NCBI GenBank assembly: GCA_005888865.1
Contig: VBCL01000096.1
Location: 6,361-22,598, forward strand
Direction of reading: 5' to 3'
Length of the DNA: 16,238 bases
Origin: Betaproteobacteria bacterium
Lineage (GTDB): Bacteria; Pseudomonadota; Gammaproteobacteria; Burkholderiales; Casimicrobiaceae
The notes under the pieces are model-generated. The model saw only the letters and a program-made list of their open reading frames with translations, searched no databases and was not told where the DNA came from. The number at the start of each line of letters is the position of its first letter. The stretch's first letter is position 1. Positions 13,501 through 16,238 of this stretch are shown in pieces. A program made the position numbers and the translations under genes.

Positions 13501-15463
13501 TAGCGTCGTCTGCACCGCCAACGGCACGTCCTCCTGTGGCACGGTCACGGGAACCACCGGGCAGGCGAGCTTCAATGCCAGCGGCGCGATGATCGTCGCG
13601 GGCGCCGGCAATTCATTGGTGTTTACCGTGCCGGTCGCTTTCGCGTCCGACCTGGGAGACGATCCTCTGGTGAATTCCGCGAGTGCAAGCGACGCGGCGT
13701 CGGGCGCGAGCGGCAGCGACTCGGATAGCGATGTGCGCGCTGCGCAGGCCGCGCTTACGGTCACCAAGACCGACAGCAGCGCGACGTATACGCCCGGCGG
13801 GACGGCGACGTACACGATCGTGGTGACCAATGCCGGGCCGTCGGATGCAACGAACACGACGGTATCCGACACGCTGCCGGCGGGCGTGACGCTCAGCGCC
13901 AATGCAAGCTGCGTGGCGGGCGGCAGCGCAGCCTGCGGCACGGTGACCGGTACGACTGGGCAAGCGAGCTTCGCCACGACCGGCGCGTCGATCGCCGCCG
14001 GCGCCGGCAATTCGCTCACGTTCACCGTGCCGGTTGCATTCGCGGCAAGCCTGACGAGCGCGACGCTGACCAATACCGTGACGGTGACCGATCCGGCGAG
14101 CGCAGTGCCGGCCACCGCGAGTGACAGCGATACCCTCGCAGCCGACGTCGATCTCGTGATCTCCAAGACCGACGGCGCGACGACTGCGGCGCCGGGAGGA
14201 ACCGTGACTTATACGATCGCGGTATCGAACGCGGGCACGAGCGATGCGATCGGGGCGAGCGTGACCGACACCTTCCCCGCGGCCATCACCGCTGCACCGT
14301 GGACGTGCGTTGCGACCGGCGGCGGCACCTGCACCGCGTCGGGTTCCGGCAGCATCAGCGACACGGTGAACGTTCCGGTGGGCGCGACGTTGACGTACAC
14401 GGTCGTCGCCGGAATCGCGTCGGGCGCAACAGGAACGTTGACCAACACCGCGACCGTCGCAGCGCCGGTCGGTGCAACCGACACGAATCCGGGCAACAAC
14501 ACCGCGACCGACACCGACACGATCAGCGGCGGAGGCACGCCGACGGCTGATCTCGCCGTCACGAAGACCGACGGCGTTGCCAGCGTCAATGCCGGCGGCA
14601 CGACGACCTACACGATTGTCGTCAGCAATGCCGGCCCCTCGTCGGCCGACGGCGCCGTCTTTACCGACCCCGCGGCGACGACCCTGAGCGCGACGAGCGT
14701 CAGTTGCGGCAGCGCGAGCGGCGGAGCCTCGTGTCCGACGGTGCCGAACACCACCGTTGCGCTGATGCAAGGCGCAGGCATCGTCATTCCAACGCTGCCG
14801 TCAGGAGGGAGCGTAACGTTCACCGTGAACGCCACGGTCGCGACCGGTGCCACGGGCACGATCGCCAACACCGCCAGTATTGCCGCGCCGGTGGGCGTGA
14901 CCGATCCGACGCCAGGCAACAACAGCGCCACCGACACCGATGCCGTTGTCGTGGTCGCCAATCTCGCGCTTGCCAAGACCGCTGGGAGCGCAACCTATAC
15001 CCCGGGCGGAACGGCGACCTATTCGATCACCGTGACGAACAGCGGTCCGTCGAACGCAACCAATGTGACCGTCACCGACAATCTGCCTTCGGGTATGACG
15101 CTCACCGCCGTTCCAACCTGTGTGGCGACCGGGTCTGCAAGCTGCGGGAGCATCAGCGGACTTATCGGCGGCACGAGCTTTACTGCAACCGGCGCGACAA
15201 TCGCAGCGGGTGCCGGCAACGGTCTCGTCTACTCCCTCCCCATCCTTTTTTCGGCGAGTCTGAAAGCATCGCAGATCACCAATACCGCTACCGCGAGCGC
15301 GCCGGTTGCACCCAGCATCGCGACGGGATCCAGCACCAACACCCTCAGCACCAATGCGCGCGGGCAGCCCGCGCCGATACCGGTCGACGACCGCCGCGCG
15401 CTTTGGCTCCTCACTTGCCTCGTCCTGCTGTTGGGCGGACGCTTGGCGCGGACACGCCACTAG
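7568..15463 (+). CDS. Giant secreted DUF11-repeat surface protein with IPTL-CTERM-like tail
   Basis: This encodes a 2631-residue protein, probably an adhesin or cell-surface stalk. It starts at GTG 7568 behind GGGGGAGAAG. Residues 1-24 are a signal peptide (VLGAAVFGVFVPMFAHA). An N-terminal beta-rich region of its own runs to ~305. A first DUF7933-like module (~310-445, AKAFSPSPAVAGGTSTLTF) is followed by a jelly-roll, lectin-like domain (~450-622) bracketed by LCGV and TGCG, then two more DUF7933-like modules (~626 and ~759) and two divergent modules (~887 and ~1019). Eleven DUF11-type modules of 129-137 residues follow (1135-~2590), each opening with a variant of ADLAITKTDG and TYTITVTN. 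The tail is PAPIPVDDRRALWLL, a hydrophobic helix (~2611-2624) and basic GGRLARTRH. This layout matches IPTL-CTERM-type sorting tails, although the core motif differs. DUF11 proteins are typically long and Thr/Ser/Ala-rich and form extended rods. It is the last plus-strand gene, convergent with pirin. Confidence 0.88.
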   Translation: MRGRWVGVLGAAVFGVFVPMFAHATLTVTPLTWNVVGLDSNNPTAGPKFFPVGARVCSNVATTNVAVNWNWDSANANVNLRAGSLATITLPTIGVGACADAYFEIEVNQVPAAYDTTRRYHITATDGSGTVSSPTPREVYVEHLISQNRNSITGIKLNGVSIPAGGSMNLVVGNTYTIELDGGTATQGYNQFEAFINFPNTIFQVLSVSTTYSADNSPYVPGPAPIASDKLYADACLWENNPTSPNYRSCIGGDFKAGGSTVVTTYTIKIISGGGTAQTLNSLLYDFSGSSYHYNADFGVGAVIANIIDPTALTIAKAFSPSPAVAGGTSTLTFIISNPNSASVSGASFSDPLPALSGNQMVVATPATYSTSGCGSPTFAPTAGASSVSFSNGSVAANSTCVVSVLVAVPSTPTSGTYANTSNHLFVGGVDSGHFATASLPLTASSSGTGLCGVTLANWTVPNGTIANPPDLLGGVPTIQAANVSTATAAANVLLDTAIIASSGQNDTTSWETFGYKSAGQYIQFVVDTSKYTGVQMSFYVANPSPSNGPTSLVLSYDNGSGFTTILTIASPASGFTQHTVDFTGLTSTTGSTTFRLAATGAKNDNSGASLNYDNISFTGCGTPAKPALTKSFSPNPIAVNGTSTLTFTLTNSNGVQLTGAKFTDTLPGGLQVAGSPAASTTCTGSPTWAPTAGTTTLSFGQTTGANIPASGSCTVSVNVTATTAGPHTNVSGFISTTEGGTNAGSSGSATASLTAIVPPTIAKSFGTDPILANGTSLLTFTITNPNASDTLSGIAFTDTYPAGLTNANPLVPAVANACGGSVSASAGGNSIALSGGSLAGGASCTVSVPVTAAAANTYLNVSGAVSATTAGAGNTASASLTVDAPHPAISVAKRVGLSPAGPWVDFLSVAPLTPLYYQFTAENTGDVALNPFSVSDPTLAGTAADPAACVWQTTNSPSTLPALPVATATIDPTATCVVGPISAAGGDHPNTATAHGTYSSTVYNSNPGSADYIGAIPGFSLLKQIAASASGPWSSAMNTGVGGDVFYKFTLVNTGAIALSSISVTDPLVDTTSCTFTDPLPIGGATTCVVGPVVASGAANSTTTNTATGNGFTGVVTIHTADSSASYTIVVPTADLAITKDDGVTSVTAGGSTTYTITVTNNGPDEISNATVVDSAPAGMTFGNWTCTVTNPGSGGSVTTACGAASGAGDLNTAVNMKNGAVITYSVPASIAASATGSLVNTATLTVPAGVTDPTPGNNSATDTDTVAVAADLSITKTDSASNVVPGTSTTYTIVVANNGPSDVTGATVSDTLPAAIASDAFTAVGTGGASGFSASGTGNISDTVNLPAGSTITYTLLANINSSATGSLTNTATVTTPAGVTDSNPANNSASDTDTLTPQAELAITKTDGVASVNAGGSATYTIVATNSGPSAVVGATVADTAPAALTFSAWSCVASVGSSCPASGSGNISASVNLLSGGTATFTVDATVAGNATGSIVNTATIAPPAGVTDPNLANNTATDTDTVASVADLAITKSDGVASVTAGTSTTYPIVVSNNGPSAVTGAVVSDILPAAIASDTFTAVGSGGAAGFTASGSGDISDTVDLPAGSTITYTVNASIDSSATGSLVNTATVTAPAGVTDPNLSNNSATDTDALTSQVTLVVAKTDGSATYTPGGTATYTITVTNTGASDATNVTVSDALPAGLKLTAGVSCVANGGASCGSVTGAIGETSLGTTGASISAALGSSLVFTVPVGFDSAMTASTLTNTATATDLATGASASDSDSDTLSPQVTLAVAKTDGSSTYTPGGTGTYTITVTHGGLSDATNVTVSDTLPAGVTLTGAGASCVPNGVASCGTVTGPAGATSFGATGAQIASGTGNSLVFTAPVAFAGGMTIDPLINTASATDVLSGANGSGFDSDARSPQVSLAVTKTDGNTTYTPGGTATYTVTIANTGSSDALDVSVDDALPAGVTLSASVVCTANGTSSCGTVTGTTGQASFNASGAMIVAGAGNSLVFTVPVAFASDLGDDPLVNSASASDAASGASGSDSDSDVRAAQAALTVTKTDSSATYTPGGTATYTIVVTNAGPSDATNTTVSDTLPAGVTLSANASCVAGGSAACGTVTGTTGQASFATTGASIAAGAGNSLTFTVPVAFAASLTSATLTNTVTVTDPASAVPATASDSDTLAADVDLVISKTDGATTAAPGGTVTYTIAVSNAGTSDAIGASVTDTFPAAITAAPWTCVATGGGTCTASGSGSISDTVNVPVGATLTYTVVAGIASGATGTLTNTATVAAPVGATDTNPGNNTATDTDTISGGGTPTADLAVTKTDGVASVNAGGTTTYTIVVSNAGPSSADGAVFTDPAATTLSATSVSCGSASGGASCPTVPNTTVALMQGAGIVIPTLPSGGSVTFTVNATVATGATGTIANTASIAAPVGVTDPTPGNNSATDTDAVVVVANLALAKTAGSATYTPGGTATYSITVTNSGPSNATNVTVTDNLPSGMTLTAVPTCVATGSASCGSISGLIGGTSFTATGATIAAGAGNGLVYSLPILFSASLKASQITNTATASAPVAPSIATGSSTNTLSTNARGQPAPIPVDDRRALWLLTCLVLLLGGRLARTRH
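10970..15340 (+). repeat. Eleven tandem DUF11-coding repeats of ~390-411 bp
   Basis: Repeat starts read from the aligned opening motif are 10970, 11381, 11771, 12158, 12545, 12944, 13346, 13745, 14141, 14546 and 14957. All are in one frame, and spacings are 387-411 bp. Two kinds of module are seen. Kind A ends in a form of GVTDPNPGNNSATDTDT (repeats 1-4, 9, 10). Kind B opens with TYTPGGTATYTI, has a Cys pair around ASCGTVTG and contains NSLVFTVPVAF (repeats 5-8, 11). The order is A A A A B B B B A A B. Confidence 0.85.
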
Positions 15464-15473
15464 ACCCCTGCGT

Positions 15474-15503
15474 CCGCCGCGGCAAAGCTGCGTCAGGCGG
15501 CGG
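15474..15503. terminator. Possible hairpin between convergent giant gene and pirin gene
   Basis: CCGCCGC (15474-15480) can pair with GCGGCGG (15497-15503) across a 16-nt loop. The 3' arm lies inside the last codons of the pirin gene, and there is no T-tract. The gap between the two convergent stop codons is only 29 bp, so some shared terminator is expected here; this is the best candidate but weak. Confidence 0.3.
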
Positions 15504-16238
15504 TCAGGGCACCGCTCTGATAATCGCGGATCGCCTGCTCGACCTCCTCGTGAGTGTTCATCACGAACGGGCCGTATTGCACGATCGGTTCGAGCAACGG
15601 CCGGCCCGCGAGCAGGATGACGCGTCCGCCCTCGGAGCCGCCAGTCAGCGTTACGGCGTCGCCGTCGGAGAGTACGCCCGCGCTATGCGTCGGCAGCCGC
15701 TTGGTCGCGCCCGATGGGCCGACGTCGACACCGCCTTCGAACGGATACACGAACGCGTGGTATCCGGCATGGATAGGATGCGTGAACGCCGCGCCCGCCG
15801 GCAACTCGATATCGAAGTACAGCGGATCGGTGGTGAGCCCCTGGATCGGACCGGGTGTCGTGCCGCCGTCGAGGACGAGCATGCCCGCGATCACCTTGAC
15901 GCGGCCGCCACCGCGCAGGTTCACGACAGGAATCTCGTCGGGCTGGATGTCGCGATAGCCGGCGGGTTTCATCTTCTCTTTCGCCGGCAGGTTGATCCAG
16001 AGCTGGAAGCCGCGCATGCGGCCCTGCTCCTGCTGCGGCATCTCGGAATGGATGATGCCGCGGCCGGCGGTCATCCACTGCACGCCGCCGCTCTTGAGGT
16101 CTCCCTTGTGACCGAGATGATCTTCGTGCCGCAGGTGGCCGTCGAGCATGTACGTGACGGTCTCGAAGCCGCGGTGCGGATGTGCGGGGAAGCCGGCGAT
16201 GTAGTCGTCGGGATTCTCCGTGGTGAAATGATCGAGCA
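15493..16238 (-). CDS. Pirin-family cupin protein, 5' end outside window
   Basis: This minus-strand gene enters from the right edge and ends at TGA 15493-15495; about 248 residues are visible. Pirins are bicupin, iron-binding proteins, and some bacterial members have quercetinase activity or modulate central metabolism. The first cupin shows the diagnostic HPHRGFETVTYMLDG (two metal-binding His) and later IIHSEMP (metal-binding His and Glu), so the metal site is complete. The C-terminal cupin (pirin_C) begins around YFDIELPAGAAFTHPI and continues through HAFVYPFEGGVDV. The very end, EEVEQAIRDYQSG, is a typical pirin C-terminal helix. The ATG at 16149 is internal: the upstream in-frame residues LDHFTTENPDDYIAGFP clearly belong to the domain. 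The probable full length is ~280-290 residues. Cytosolic. No link to its neighbours is evident. Confidence 0.95.
   Translation of the reverse strand, partial: LDHFTTENPDDYIAGFPAHPHRGFETVTYMLDGHLRHEDHLGHKGDLKSGGVQWMTAGRGIIHSEMPQQEQGRMRGFQLWINLPAKEKMKPAGYRDIQPDEIPVVNLRGGGRVKVIAGMLVLDGGTTPGPIQGLTTDPLYFDIELPAGAAFTHPIHAGYHAFVYPFEGGVDVGPSGATKRLPTHSAGVLSDGDAVTLTGGSEGGRVILLAGRPLLEPIVQYGPFVMNTHEEVEQAIRDYQSGALTAA

Noticed and set aside
10748..14770. Several long minus-strand frames opposite the DUF11 repeats
   Set aside because: They recur with the repeat period because the coding repeats recur. Their products are low-complexity Arg/Ala/Gly or Val/Pro/Ala strings without signals or domains.
10970..15340. 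CRISPR or non-coding tandem repeat array
   Set aside because: The repeat period of ~390-411 bp, the intact reading frame and protein-level conservation show coding DUF11 modules, not short repeats with spacers.

Overview
The window is a GC-rich bacterial chromosomal segment, most likely from a pseudomonadotan and perhaps a betaproteobacterium of the Burkholderiales type. The hints are a porin-like C-terminus ending in AGVAFKF, a QseBC/TctDE-type two-component pair, and a lipoprotein with a poly-Gly/Ser linker after its lipobox. The lineage is an inference. I see no tRNA, rRNA, CRISPR array, transposase or phage gene.

Layout. Positions 1-491 hold the C-terminal part of an EAL-domain (cyclic-di-GMP phosphodiesterase) protein. 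Positions 594-1166 encode an exported SRPBCC/START-like protein. Positions 1412-2451 carry a probable two-gene operon: a very short porin-like protein (signal peptide joined almost directly to the last strands of a porin) and, 2 nt later, a PAP2-family phosphatase. A convergent gap with two strong hairpins follows. Positions 2565-3827 (minus) encode a cysteine-rich beta-propeller lipoprotein. The divergent intergenic region at 3828-4041 carries a ladder of 11-bp direct repeats. It leads into an OmpR-type response regulator and a sensor histidine kinase (4042-6708). Positions 6709-7098 are poorly resolved. A small basic protein of unknown function follows (7099-7404), then a 2631-residue secreted repeat protein (7568-15463) with eleven DUF11-type modules and an IPTL-CTERM-like C-terminal tail. 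The window ends inside a pirin-family gene on the minus strand.

Most striking points. (1) The two-component locus contains an almost perfect palindrome of about 1.4 kb with no spacer (4665-6060, centre 5362/5363). It replaces the end of the regulator gene and the start of the kinase gene with an inverted copy of the kinase's 5' half. This is either a remarkable rearrangement or, more probably, an assembly or amplification artefact. (2) Three perfect TTGCTGAC copies plus one degenerate copy, spaced exactly 11 bp apart, lie just upstream of the regulator and look like its own binding site. (3) The giant DUF11 protein has a readable duplication history (module pattern A A A A B B B B A A B).

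How the genes may work together. The regulator probably controls itself and perhaps the divergent lipoprotein. The EAL protein and the giant surface protein fit a surface-attachment theme, but nothing in the sequence proves a functional link. The mini-porin, PAP2 protein, lipoprotein and giant protein all look exported or envelope-associated.
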